Origin: Shewanella sp. 10N.286.48.A6
GTDB taxonomy: Bacteria; Pseudomonadota; Gammaproteobacteria; Enterobacterales; Shewanellaceae
Reading direction: 5' to 3'
NCBI RefSeq assembly: GCF_002873135.1
Contig: NZ_MCVI01000015.1
Location: 1-44,868 of the forward strand
DNA length: 44,868 bases
In this document: positions 37,837-44,868 of the stretch, piece by piece
Layout: every line of letters begins with the position of its first letter
How positions within the stretch are numbered: the stretch's first letter is position 1
The notes under the pieces: generated by a model
The model's input: the letters and a program-made list of their open reading frames with translations, nothing else
What the model was told of the DNA's origin: nothing
The model's database searches: none
Translations under genes and position numbers: made by a program

Positions 37837-38928
37837 CTATGGCGCGACACGCTCAACACGCTTAACCCAGCCTTCAGGTCCTTCAAGCTCACCTTTTTGC
37901 AGTTGGGTAAATATTTGATAAATACGCTTGATGCAAGGGCCAACTTCACCATCACCAACTGTAACAATACGGCCATCTTCAAAGATGTACGAGCCCACTG
38001 GCGATACCACGGCTGCAGTACCAAATCCGCCCGCTTCAACAATTTCACCGGCTTCGATATCTGCGATAAATTTGTCCAGCATAATGGTTTCTTGGCGCAC
38101 TTCACATCCCAATAAATGGCCAATTTCTAGCATAGATTGCGAGGTAATGGACTTTAAGATAGTGTCAGTAAACGTCGGGATAATTACAGTGCCATCTTTG
38201 AGGATATGGAAGTGGTTCATTGCGCCCACTTCCTCAATCTGCTTGTTGTTCGCATCAAGATATAACACTTGGGCAGCGCCATATTCAGCAGCGGCTTGCC
38301 CCGCTCTTAACGATGCTGCGTAATTACCGGCCGCTTTTGATGCCCCCGTGCCGCCTGATACCGCGCGGTGGAATTTTTTACTGATCAGTAATCGAATCGC
38401 TTTATTCACCCCATCAGCGTAATAAGCACCACTTGGGCTTAAGATCACGCAGAAAGTAAAGTTCAAGCTTGGGCTCACTGATAAACGATCTTCGGTAGCA
38501 AAAATAAAAGGCCGAATATATAAACATGCGCCATCTTGCATTGGAAACCACAGCCTATCGACATCAATAAGCGCATTAATGGCTTGCAGTTGAATGTCTT
38601 CAGCAAGGTTAGGAATACATAAGATATCTGCAGAGGTATTTAAACGTTGGGCATTCTTATCCAGTCTAAAGGTGTAGATTTCACCATCGTCATGCTTAAA
38701 CGCTTTAGCACCTTCAAAGATGGACTGACCATAATGAAGCGCAATGGCGCCCGGGGCCATTTCAAACGGCGCATAAGGCTCAATGCGAGGGTCACACCAC
38801 TGGCCATCTCGATAATCCATTAAAAACATATGATCGGTTCTGAGATTACCAAAGCCTACATTGCCTTCTGGTTTAAACTGCTCAGTACGACGCGACGATG
38901 CCGCTTTTAAATTATATTTGATGTCCAT
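37837..38928 (-). CDS. Branched-chain amino acid aminotransferase (long type)
   Basis: This 363-residue fold type IV PLP enzyme belongs to the longer BCAT subfamily shared with eukaryotes and Gram-positive bacteria, distinct from the E. coli-type IlvE in the ilv operon. Motifs: HYGQSIFEGAKAF, IRPFIFATEDRLSVSPS, PLP lysine Lys198 in GTGASKAAGNYAAS, EEVGAMNHFHI, and EAGGFGTAAVVSPVG. The ATG has AAGGTGG about ten bases upstream, the same leader motif as ilvC. It stands alone with its own promoter and could serve catabolism or leucine synthesis, whereas IlvE is under attenuation (inference). Confidence 0.93.
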   Translation of the reverse strand: MDIKYNLKAASSRRTEQFKPEGNVGFGNLRTDHMFLMDYRDGQWCDPRIEPYAPFEMAPGAIALHYGQSIFEGAKAFKHDDGEIYTFRLDKNAQRLNTSADILCIPNLAEDIQLQAINALIDVDRLWFPMQDGACLYIRPFIFATEDRLSVSPSLNFTFCVILSPSGAYYADGVNKAIRLLISKKFHRAVSGGTGASKAAGNYAASLRAGQAAAEYGAAQVLYLDANNKQIEEVGAMNHFHILKDGTVIIPTFTDTILKSITSQSMLEIGHLLGCEVRQETIMLDKFIADIEAGEIVEAGGFGTAAVVSPVGSYIFEDGRIVTVGDGEVGPCIKRIYQIFTQLQKGELEGPEGWVKRVERVAP

Positions 38929-38956
38929 TTGCTACCACCTTAAAAACAATGCTAGC

Positions 38957-38985
38957 AGACTATGAATCATCAGATGTAATGTCAA
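38957..38985 (-). promoter_or_regulatory. Promoter of the long-type aminotransferase gene
   Basis: On the - strand a consensus -35 TTGACA (38980-38985) is 17 bp from -10 TAGTCT (38957-38962), about 28 bases before the ATG. The 303 bases from here to zapB contain no gene. Confidence 0.45.
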
Positions 38986-39243
38986 GCAAATGGATAAAGT
39001 GGAGCACAATTAAGCGTCAATCGAAGTTCACAATAATTAAAACCATAAAATTAGCCGTTAAAGCATGGTAAACCGCAACAAATAAAGTTTTATCATTTCA
39101 CTGAAAAAGCACAGGATGTGGCGGTTTTTAGCTTAAAACAAGCCACTCACACTGACAGATGGATAAAGCTTACAAAATAGTAGCCAAAGTCGTTCTTTTT
39201 TTAACCACTTAACGAATTTGGCTATTCCTTAAACCCCAGTCAC

Positions 39244-39252
39244 TGCTAGAAT
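39244..39252 (+). promoter_or_regulatory. Extended -10 for zapB
   Basis: TGCTAGAAT is an extended -10 element (TGn followed by TAGAAT), 36 bases before the zapB ATG. No good -35 is visible, as is usual for extended -10 promoters. Confidence 0.4.
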
Positions 39253-39287
39253 CAGCATTCCATCCAGAAACTATTAGGACTCCCGAT

Positions 39288-39488
39288 ATGAGCCTTGAAT
39301 TACTGTCCCAACTGGAAGCCAAAATCCAGGCAACTCTTGAAAATGCAGAGCTACTAAAAATGGAGCTTGAAGAAGAGAAGCAAAAGAATGCTCAATTGAC
39401 TGAGACTAATCAGCAATTGCAACAAGACCTAAACTCTTGGAACGATAAAGTGAATGGCCTTGTCGGCTTACTCAATAGCGAAAGCTAA
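39288..39488 (+). CDS. zapB: Cell division protein ZapB
   Basis: This 66-residue protein is almost entirely coiled coil ([20 protein letters not shown] to [11 protein letters not shown]), starting [14 protein letters not shown] like E. coli ZapB. ZapB binds ZapA and links the FtsZ ring to the chromosome terminus. It is somewhat shorter than the E. coli protein. AGGA lies 11-12 bases upstream of the ATG. The TAA stop overlaps the stop of the convergent ytfK homologue, and its terminator lies inside that gene. Confidence 0.85.
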   Translation: MSLELLSQLEAKIQATLENAELLKMELEEEKQKNAQLTETNQQLQQDLNSWNDKVNGLVGLLNSES

Positions 39489-39697
39489 ACTGTGTTAGTT
39501 TCAACATGCTGAGCTACTAGCATTTGGTTAAGCTCAGAAACAGCCTGCTTTACTTTTGGCAGGCTTTTTTTCGGCATTAAAAAACGCCCCTTTCTAAACT
39601 CTAAACACCCTAAGTCTTTTACCCAAATCACCCCAGTTAAAAAAATTCGCGCATGTTTAACGATGAGTTTAGGTGCATATACCGGAAACCTTCTCAT
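39485..39697 (-). CDS. ytfK: YtfK-like protein (DUF1107)
   Basis: This 70-residue basic protein matches the DUF1107/YtfK pattern: [21 protein letters not shown], then [20 protein letters not shown] and a helical end, parallel to E. coli YtfK ([22 protein letters not shown]). In E. coli YtfK promotes (p)ppGpp accumulation by acting on SpoT under phosphate or fatty acid starvation. The ATG has a strong AAAGGAG six bases upstream. The TAG stop overlaps the zapB TAA. Identity is from motif resemblance, not alignment. Confidence 0.75.
   Translation of the reverse strand: MRRFPVYAPKLIVKHARIFLTGVIWVKDLGCLEFRKGRFLMPKKSLPKVKQAVSELNQMLVAQHVETNTV
39542..39571 (+). terminator. zapB terminator lying within the ytfK coding region
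   Basis: AGCCTGC (39542-39548) pairs with GCAGGCT (39559-39565) and is followed by six more T residues. It is 54 bases after the zapB stop and on the other strand encodes the [11 protein letters not shown] segment of the YtfK-like protein. Confidence 0.7.
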
Positions 39698-39836
39698 GGA
39701 GACTCCTTTGGCTATATTTCATTTTACAACTCAAATTTGGACAAAAAAACCGCAAAAGAGTTTCATTAAAATCGATCTTTTTCCGCTTCAAAATAACTCA
39801 ATGTAAACAAAACGTAACAAGCCAGCAAAATGACGC

Positions 39837-39865
39837 TTGCCATTTTTTTGACACCTTGGTAAAGT
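39837..39865 (+). promoter_or_regulatory. Promoter of a candidate small RNA
   Basis: -35 TTGCCA (39837-39842, five of six consensus bases), exactly 17 bp, -10 TAAAGT (39860-39865, four of six). The predicted start is about 39872. No + strand gene follows, only a structured segment ending in a terminator. Confidence 0.5.
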
Positions 39866-39871
39866 GACTTC

Positions 39872-39954
39872 GTTACTCAGGGTAAATAACGAGCCAATTG
39901 GCTCAACACCGCACTGTTTTAAAATGCAAATTTTAAAACATGCGGTTTTTTTTT
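39872..39954 (+). ncRNA. Candidate small RNA between ytfK and dsbA
   Basis: This segment of about 83 bases lies on the + strand between two - strand genes. It can fold into three hairpins: a weak one near the 5' end (CGTTA 39871-39875 with TAACG 39887-39891), GAGCC-AATT-GGCTC (39891-39904), and a 17-bp terminator stem (39908-39946; ACCGCA + TGTTTTAAAAT with its complement, GCAA loop, one bulged C) followed by nine T residues. A promoter is placed correctly upstream. No credible ORF is inside. The 3' stem and long U tail resemble Hfq-type sRNAs. It does not resemble Spot 42. No expression evidence is available. Confidence 0.5.
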
Positions 39955-39987
39955 GCTCTTTTTCAGCCACTAATAAATTAAAGATAC

Positions 39988-40013
39988 AAAAAAAGGAGCC
40001 ATTGGCTCCTTTT
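39988..40013 (-). terminator. dsbA terminator
   Basis: AAAAGGAGCC / GGCTCCTTTT is a 10-bp stem with loop ATT, followed on the - strand by a seven-T run. It is 27 bases after the dsbA stop codon. Its sequence resembles hairpin 2 of the candidate small RNA. Confidence 0.85.
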
Positions 40014-40039
40014 GTCACGTGGGAGGTTAAACCCTCATG

Positions 40040-40654
40040 TTACTTGTCAGCTGTCGCTAAGTAATAAGCGATGTCTAATAGCTCATCGTAAGACTTAATC
40101 GCACCTGTCTCAACACGGTATTTACCGTTAACCACTAACGAAGGCACACCAGAAATTTTTGCATTCTGAGTATCACGCTTCATTTTAGACATTTGCGCAT
40201 TCACCATGAAAGACTTAGCTGCTGCATCAAAATCTTTACCGTCAACACCGTTAGCAATAAACACCATACGGATATCATTTAAGTCGGTGAAGCGTTGCTT
40301 TTTGTCATGGATTGCAGCAAAAATAGCTGGTTCAACTTTCTTTTCAACATTGAGCTGATGAGCAATAGCGAAAGCACGTGACATTTCTACGCCCATATCT
40401 GCGCCAATAAACTCAACGTGTGCCTGATTAAAAGCCACACCTTCTGGAAGGGTCGCTTCAATTTTTGGTACTACAGTTTTTGAGAAGTTGTAACAATGCC
40501 CGCAAAAGAATGAGAAAAACTCAGTAATTTCAGGCTTTGATGTGGCTGGGCCTTCGTTAATCACAGTGTAGTGCACACCTTCTTTATAGTCTGCTGCGGT
40601 TGCCGCCATTGGGGCTAATAGTAACGCTGCAGCCATTAATAATGCTTTTTTCAT
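40040..40654 (-). CDS. dsbA: Periplasmic thiol:disulfide oxidoreductase DsbA with CGHC active site
   Basis: This 204-residue periplasmic oxidant introduces disulfides into exported proteins. The signal peptide is MKKALLMAAALLLAPMAATA. The start at 40654 is backed by AAAGGA about ten bases upstream; the longer frame (MRLHTKGNK) is rejected. The active site is Cys51-Gly-His-Cys54 within FFSFFCGHCYNF, not the CPHC usual for DsbA; the cis-Pro loop is SGVPSLVVNG. The rest of the thioredoxin fold and helical insertion is normal. A Pro-to-Gly change makes the dipeptide like that of protein disulfide isomerase and could lower redox potential differences. It follows srkA, as in E. coli, after 150 bases. 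Confidence 0.94.
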   Translation of the reverse strand: MKKALLMAAALLLAPMAATAADYKEGVHYTVINEGPATSKPEITEFFSFFCGHCYNFSKTVVPKIEATLPEGVAFNQAHVEFIGADMGVEMSRAFAIAHQLNVEKKVEPAIFAAIHDKKQRFTDLNDIRMVFIANGVDGKDFDAAAKSFMVNAQMSKMKRDTQNAKISGVPSLVVNGKYRVETGAIKSYDELLDIAYYLATADK

Positions 40655-40804
40655 CTTGTTTCCTTTAGTATGCAATCTCAATTATGCCGTAGCATAGTTA
40701 ACGCTAATTTATCTAAATCTATAATAATGTAGATTATCTCTTATGCTCAAGACCTTATCAGGATCATTTGTAACAATCTACGTTATGGTTTGCCAATTAC
40801 TCAA

Positions 40805-41917
40805 TTAAAAACTCATCAAGCTTAATGGCTCTTCATCCAGCGCTGAAAGTTGCTCTTTAAACGCTAATGTTTGCTGTTCCCAGTATTTGATATCACCAAA
40901 CCATGGAAAGTTCCTTGGAAAAGCAGGATCTTGCCAGCGTTTTGTTAGCCAGGCATTGTAATGGATCATTCTCAATGCCCGCAGCGGCTCAATCAGCTTA
41001 AGTTGCTTGTGGTCAAAATCACAAAACTCCTCATAGCCTTCAAGTAATACATCTAGCTGTAATAACCGTTGGGCTCTATCACCAGTGAGCATCATCCAAA
41101 TATCTTGCACCGCAGGTCCTTGGCGAGCATCATCTAAGTCAACAAAACCTGGGCCATCTGGGGTCCATAAAATATTGCCTGGATGCAAATCACCATGAAG
41201 CCGTAATGTCGGAAATTGATGCTGCGCCAATACAGACTTGGCCTTGGCCAACACTTGCTGCGTGACAGTGAAAAACTGCTGACTAATGGCCTCAGGCACT
41301 TGCCCTGACTGCTGTAAATATTGCAGCGCATCATCCCCTAAAATTTGGCAGCTTAAGGGCTCACGATATTGAAAGCTCTCTTTACTAGCATATTGATGTA
41401 TCCGGCCAATAAAGCGACCAACTGCTTCAAGTTGATCAAGGTTATCCACCTCAAATGCGCGGCCACCAATAGAGGGAAATAAAGTAAAACGATAACCTTT
41501 AAATTCATGCAGGGTTTTACCCTCAACAATCACAGGTACTGCAATGGGGATATCTTCAGCAGCTAACGCGAGTGCGTAATCATGCTCCTCTTGAATTTGA
41601 TTATCACTCCAGCGATGGGGGCGATAAAACTTCACCACATAACGATTACCGCGATCGCAGCGAAATTGATACACCCGATTTTCGTAACTATTTAACGCCA
41701 GCAACCCCGTTTCAGGATAGATGTTAACACTCTCAATGGCATCGAGAATTAAATCAGGCGTTAAGGCTTGATAATGAAAGCAAGCCTCGTCAGCACTAGC
41801 CTTTGGCGCGATATCGTTAAGATGTGATTCCGGTTCTATTACATTACCCGACTTTTCCTGACTATCGATATCTTCGTCATTATCTAGATAGTCGTTGTCA
41901 GCATTGTCATTATTCAT
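40805..41917 (-). CDS. srkA: Stress response kinase A (YihE/RdoA)
   Basis: This 370-residue eukaryote-like Ser/Thr kinase of the choline kinase fold protects against stress-induced death in E. coli (Cpx regulon). Recognisable blocks: LLALNSYENRVYQF, VVKFYRPHRWSDNQIQEEHDYAL, LFPSIGGRAFEVDNLDQLEAVGR, catalytic LRLHGDLHPGNILW, VDLDDARQGPAVQDIWMMLTGDRAQ and the end PAFPRNFPWFGDIKYWEQQTLAF. About 45 residues rich in Asn/Asp/Glu precede the kinase homology and are absent from E. coli SrkA; a downstream start cannot be excluded, but no other Met lies before the conserved part. The ATG overlaps the preceding gene by 8 bases. Confidence 0.92.
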   Translation of the reverse strand: MNNDNADNDYLDNDEDIDSQEKSGNVIEPESHLNDIAPKASADEACFHYQALTPDLILDAIESVNIYPETGLLALNSYENRVYQFRCDRGNRYVVKFYRPHRWSDNQIQEEHDYALALAAEDIPIAVPVIVEGKTLHEFKGYRFTLFPSIGGRAFEVDNLDQLEAVGRFIGRIHQYASKESFQYREPLSCQILGDDALQYLQQSGQVPEAISQQFFTVTQQVLAKAKSVLAQHQFPTLRLHGDLHPGNILWTPDGPGFVDLDDARQGPAVQDIWMMLTGDRAQRLLQLDVLLEGYEEFCDFDHKQLKLIEPLRALRMIHYNAWLTKRWQDPAFPRNFPWFGDIKYWEQQTLAFKEQLSALDEEPLSLMSF

Positions 41918-42233
41918 GTGTATCCTTTACCGCATTGGCAGTGATCAGCGGTTGTAGCAAGGTGATTAAATATTCTAGCACTTCAAGATCGGCTTCTACT
42001 TCCGTTGATATCCAACAAATATCGCCGTAAAACTCATAGTTAAGCCACAGCTGACTGCCTTCAAAATTAAGCTGCCATTGGTGCCTATCTGCGCCCCATA
42101 AGCGATCGCGAATATCACAATCCATTGCCAAGGCTAAGGGCTCAGCAAACGCTTCAAACTGCTCAAAATCTATTTCTGCTGAAATTAAAATGCTCAGCGA
42201 GGCTTTATCTAATTGCACCGAACGCAATAACAT
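41910..42233 (-). CDS. DUF3630-like small protein
   Basis: This 107-residue acidic, probably cytoplasmic protein has no signal or membrane segment. The core RLWGADRHQWQLNFEGSQLW and LNYEFYGDICWIS resembles, from memory, the DUF3630 family of gammaproteobacteria. It overlaps srkA by 8 bases and follows selO by 47 bases, so it is probably in one transcript with them. Function is unknown; co-translation suggests a link to SrkA (inference). Confidence 0.7.
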   Translation of the reverse strand: MLLRSVQLDKASLSILISAEIDFEQFEAFAEPLALAMDCDIRDRLWGADRHQWQLNFEGSQLWLNYEFYGDICWISTEVEADLEVLEYLITLLQPLITANAVKDTHE

Positions 42234-42280
42234 GATGTTCCTTTAAATAAGTTGCTTAAATACCTTGTTACTATGACTGA

Positions 42281-43792
42281 CTAGCTACTACAAGACATGA
42301 TTAAGCCTTGTCCCCATTGGGGTGGTCTATTGGCATAATGGTCTAATTCTGGTTGCTCAGCATAGGGCTGAGTTAACAGAGTATGCAGCTCTAACAATTT
42401 ACTATTGTCGCCTTCTTCCACCGCAACTATGGCTTCTTGGGCTAAGTAGTTGCGTAAAATATACTTGGGATTCACACTATTACGCTGTGCTTGCCATTGG
42501 TCAATATCATCAACCTTTCCAACCCGCTGCTGATAACTTTTATACCAGTCGTCAAATTTGGGTCTATCGATTATCTCATCACTAATATTGGCGTGGACAC
42601 TGGTTATGTCTAACTGACCAAACGCCCTGAAAGTATTGGTATAGTCCAATAAATTATGCTGTAACACATGGCAAAATCGGCCAATGAGATCTAAGTCGGT
42701 TTTATCTTGCTCTTGGGCTTGCGCCGTGGTTTGCTCACTGACACTCAAGCCCATTTTAGCGCGCATGAGCAGTAAATATTGCTGCACTAACTCAGCTTGA
42801 TAAGTATTCAGCACAGCCACTAAATCATCTGACTCAATGACGGGCGTTAATGCTTGGGCTAAACGTTGCAGGTTCCACAGGCCAATGCCAGGTTGCTGAC
42901 CAAAGGCATAACGGCCCTGGGGATCGGAGTGATTACAAATAAAGTCTTCTTTAAAAGTATCTAAAAAGGCAAATGGGCCAAAATCAAAGCTGTCACCAAG
43001 AATCGACATGTTATCAGTATTAAGTACCCCATGAGCAAAGCCTACCGCTTGCCAGTGGCCGATTAAAATAGCAGTATCTTTTACTACTTGGGTAAACCAG
43101 GCTTTATAGCCTTGATAATCTTGAGTTAAATGCGGGTAATGCTGCTTAATGGTGAAGTTTAGTAACTGAATTAGTTTATCTTTACCACCTTGGTCGCTAT
43201 GGCAAAAATACTCAAAGTGACCAAAACGAATATGGCTTTTGGCTAAACGCACTGTAATCGCCGCAGTTTCTTGTGATTCACGCCATACCGGTAAGTCAGA
43301 GCCAATCACCGCTAATGCTCGGGTGGTCGGAATCGATAATGCCGCCAAGGCCTCGGATGCTAAAAACTCCCTTACCGCGGAACGCATAACCGCCCGACCA
43401 TCACCACTGCGAGAATAAGGTGTTGGCCCAGCCCCTTTTAAGGCCACATCCCAAGCTGGCGCGTTATTAGCTGTTTTACTTGTAGCATTAGGGTTTGCCT
43501 GCGCTTCGCCGAGAATAATTGAGCGCCCGTCCCCTAATCGTGGGCTATAACCACCAAATTGATGGCCACTGTAAACTTGCGCATAGTAACTTGCCCCAGG
43601 CATAGCGTGATTACCTGACAGTTGTAGCAGTAATTCATCATCACCTTGGCCGTTAAGTTGGCCTCTTTGCGCGCCAATTAATTTGGCGGCGTCATCACTC
43701 CAAGCCAGCCAATGGGGTTGACTGATAGGCAATGGATAGACCTGCGAATAAAAGCCTTCCAGTTGTTCAAAATAATCCTGTTTAAACTGCAT
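42281..43792 (-). CDS. selO: Protein adenylyltransferase SelO (YdiU)
   Basis: This 503-residue pseudokinase-fold enzyme transfers AMP to Ser, Thr or Tyr of target proteins and is linked to redox stress. Family blocks: [63 protein letters not shown], and [25 protein letters not shown]. The C-terminus ends MSCSS; Cys501 is at the position that is selenocysteine in many eukaryotic members. It is a little longer than the E. coli protein. The ATG has AGGAACAGG upstream. First gene of a probable selO-DUF3630-srkA unit. Confidence 0.94.
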   Translation of the reverse strand: MQFKQDYFEQLEGFYSQVYPLPISQPHWLAWSDDAAKLIGAQRGQLNGQGDDELLLQLSGNHAMPGASYYAQVYSGHQFGGYSPRLGDGRSIILGEAQANPNATSKTANNAPAWDVALKGAGPTPYSRSGDGRAVMRSAVREFLASEALAALSIPTTRALAVIGSDLPVWRESQETAAITVRLAKSHIRFGHFEYFCHSDQGGKDKLIQLLNFTIKQHYPHLTQDYQGYKAWFTQVVKDTAILIGHWQAVGFAHGVLNTDNMSILGDSFDFGPFAFLDTFKEDFICNHSDPQGRYAFGQQPGIGLWNLQRLAQALTPVIESDDLVAVLNTYQAELVQQYLLLMRAKMGLSVSEQTTAQAQEQDKTDLDLIGRFCHVLQHNLLDYTNTFRAFGQLDITSVHANISDEIIDRPKFDDWYKSYQQRVGKVDDIDQWQAQRNSVNPKYILRNYLAQEAIVAVEEGDNSKLLELHTLLTQPYAEQPELDHYANRPPQWGQGLIMSCSS

Positions 43793-43858
43793 TTAACCTG
43801 TTCCTTGGGTCTACAATAGCCTGATGGCGAAGGCTAATAACTCACTACTGGCAAGGTT

Positions 43859-44200
43859 TTATTGACAGATAATGACATTGTCATCATTGACTTGGCATAA
43901 ATGTTTGCATTGATAGCCTTTATCAATGGCAACCGGTATTGCGGTGGCATTTTCTAGCTGGTTAGCATCCAGTGGATGGCTGTTTTTGCCGCTTAATCTC
44001 AGCATGCCCTTGGCTTTAGCTTGGCATTGTTCAAGCGTATCGTAATAACCTGCTATAAATTTGGCGTTGATGGGTTGCTGCGGCGCTTTGGCTTCATCCG
44101 CATAATAAAACAGTGTCCATTCTGGGGTACGAATACAGCCGGTTAGCCCCATGATAGCCATGAATAAAAACAGCGTATTACGCATTTTACGATTCATCAT
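43859..44200 (-). CDS. Small uncharacterised lipoprotein
   Basis: This 113-residue protein has a signal peptide ending in a lipobox (MGLTGC, Cys22), so it is probably lipid-anchored. The mature part contains four further Cys residues (EQCQAK, YQCKHLCQ, IICQ) that may form disulfides after export. No family was recognised. Two ATG codons (44200, 44197) follow GAGG. It is upstream of selO on the same strand, 66 bases away. Confidence 0.7.
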   Translation of the reverse strand: MMNRKMRNTLFLFMAIMGLTGCIRTPEWTLFYYADEAKAPQQPINAKFIAGYYDTLEQCQAKAKGMLRLSGKNSHPLDANQLENATAIPVAIDKGYQCKHLCQVNDDNVIICQ

Positions 44201-44309
44201 TTAAACCTCTTTAAGCATGCTTATTTTCACCCTAAGTTGCACTTTTAATCTCAATATTTAGCTACAGGATTCCAGTAGCTACATTCAGTTCCAACACTTT
44301 TAGGGCAAT

Positions 44310-44335
44310 AAAAAAGCGAACCTAAGTCCGCTTTT
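44310..44335 (-). terminator. Terminator of the gene at the right edge
   Basis: On the - strand AAAAGCGGAC-TTAG-GTTCGCTTTT forms a stem (one G-U pair) followed by further T residues, about 90 bases after the stop at 44426. The rest of 44201-44425 shows no gene. Confidence 0.7.
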
Positions 44336-44425
44336 CCATACGATAGTGCCATTGTACTAGATCATGGTAAAACCTAATAACCTAAATCATGGTTAAAGCC
44401 AATTACCTAGTCTTATTCAATTCAC

Positions 44426-44868
44426 TTAATTACTCGCTTTAGATTTTGCTTTCTCGATACGCTTAATTCGACCTTCAAAACCGGTAACAGTTCCATCTGT
44501 TAATTGATAATCAATGGCCTGCTGACAGACTTCAATGGCTTTATCAAATTGCTTAGTATCATTGAGCATGGTTGATAATTGCATAAAGCCTATGCCTTTA
44601 TCATCTGCAGCAGTGGCGTTTTGCTGGCGATACTGTTGATAAGCTAACTGATAACGCTGGGTCAAACCTGCGCCGTATTGGCAGTAATCAGCTTGTTTAC
44701 GTAACTTGTAACTGTGACTAATAATACTGAGTAAACTCAGATGCTGGGCCTGTAGTTCAGCACTTGCATCATATTGGCAAACTAAAGCCGTAAATGCATC
44801 ACTTGCCCATGCACCTGTTGCAGGTAAAGCCGCTGTAATAGGTTTATTCTCTGGCTCTGGCTCTGGCT
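44426..44868 (-). CDS. Uncharacterised protein, C-terminal part (5' end outside window)
   Basis: The frame is open to the window edge, giving about 147 residues; no start codon is needed inside. The visible part begins with a Pro-Glu repeat (PEPEPENKP), then Cys-containing helical segments (ALVCQYDAS, ADYCQYGAG) and tetratricopeptide-like helices (GIGFMQLSTMLNDTKQFDKA, IEVCQQAIDYQL). This resembles a periplasmic or membrane-anchored helical-repeat protein. Family not recognised. Confidence 0.6.
   Translation of the reverse strand, partial: PEPEPENKPITAALPATGAWASDAFTALVCQYDASAELQAQHLSLLSIISHSYKLRKQADYCQYGAGLTQRYQLAYQQYRQQNATAADDKGIGFMQLSTMLNDTKQFDKAIEVCQQAIDYQLTDGTVTGFEGRIKRIEKAKSKASN

Noticed and set aside
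37928..38323. A 131-codon open frame on the + strand within the long aminotransferase gene
   Set aside because: It mirrors the real gene on the opposite strand, whose PLP motifs are clear.
39864..40064. A 66-codon GTG-initiated frame across the candidate small RNA and into dsbA
   Set aside because: No Shine-Dalgarno, and it runs through a strong terminator and the dsbA 3' end; composition is not protein-like.

Overview
The window looks like chromosomal DNA from a Shewanella-type marine gammaproteobacterium. The evidence is a Bpf/Lap large-adhesin operon with a Shewanella-like gene order, an attenuated ilvGMEDA operon with divergent ilvYC, a tRNA Arg-His-Pro-Pro cluster, SrkA-DsbA adjacency, and three large proteins with GGDEF/EAL domains. 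Species assignment is inference from gene content recalled from memory. No insertion sequence, prophage, CRISPR array or plasmid signature was seen.

Region 1 (1-12100, + strand) is a biofilm adhesion locus. It holds the C-terminal part of a giant RTX adhesin (bpfA), a type I secretion system (ABC transporter, HlyD adaptor, TolC-like outer membrane protein), an OmpA-like lipoprotein, the periplasmic cysteine protease BpfG/LapG and the c-di-GMP receptor BpfD/LapD with degenerate GGDEF and EAL motifs. In the known Lap pathway, c-di-GMP-bound LapD sequesters LapG so that the adhesin stays on the surface. A strong terminator closes the locus.

Region 2 (12200-15700) has four tRNA genes on the - strand and, divergently, a cytoplasmic GAF-GAF-GGDEF-EAL protein whose GGDEF and I-site are intact but whose EAL is degenerate. 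Region 3 (15680-19600) holds rep helicase (-), ubiK (+) and a class V aminotransferase (-). Region 4 (19600-29300) is branched-chain amino acid synthesis: ilvGMEDA (-) preceded by a readable leader peptide and attenuator, then ilvC (-) and its divergent LysR regulator ilvY (+).

Region 5 (29400-37800, + strand) has yifB/comM, two tandem YihG-type acyltransferases and a roughly 1500-residue sensor (beta-propeller, Y_Y_Y, PAS, GGDEF, EAL). Region 6 (37800-44868) is mostly - strand: a second, long-type branched-chain aminotransferase, zapB (+), a YtfK homologue, dsbA with an unusual CGHC active site, a DUF3630-like gene overlapping srkA, selO, a small lipoprotein and a gene cut by the window end.

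The most interesting candidates for new biology are: a three-hairpin small RNA with its own promoter and terminator (about 39837-39954); a hairpin placing the lapE ribosome binding site in its loop; an OmpA-like lipoprotein with an altered peptidoglycan-binding motif inside the adhesin operon; and palindromes on the promoters of both GGDEF/EAL genes outside the operon. The ilv leader is a clear case of classical attenuation.
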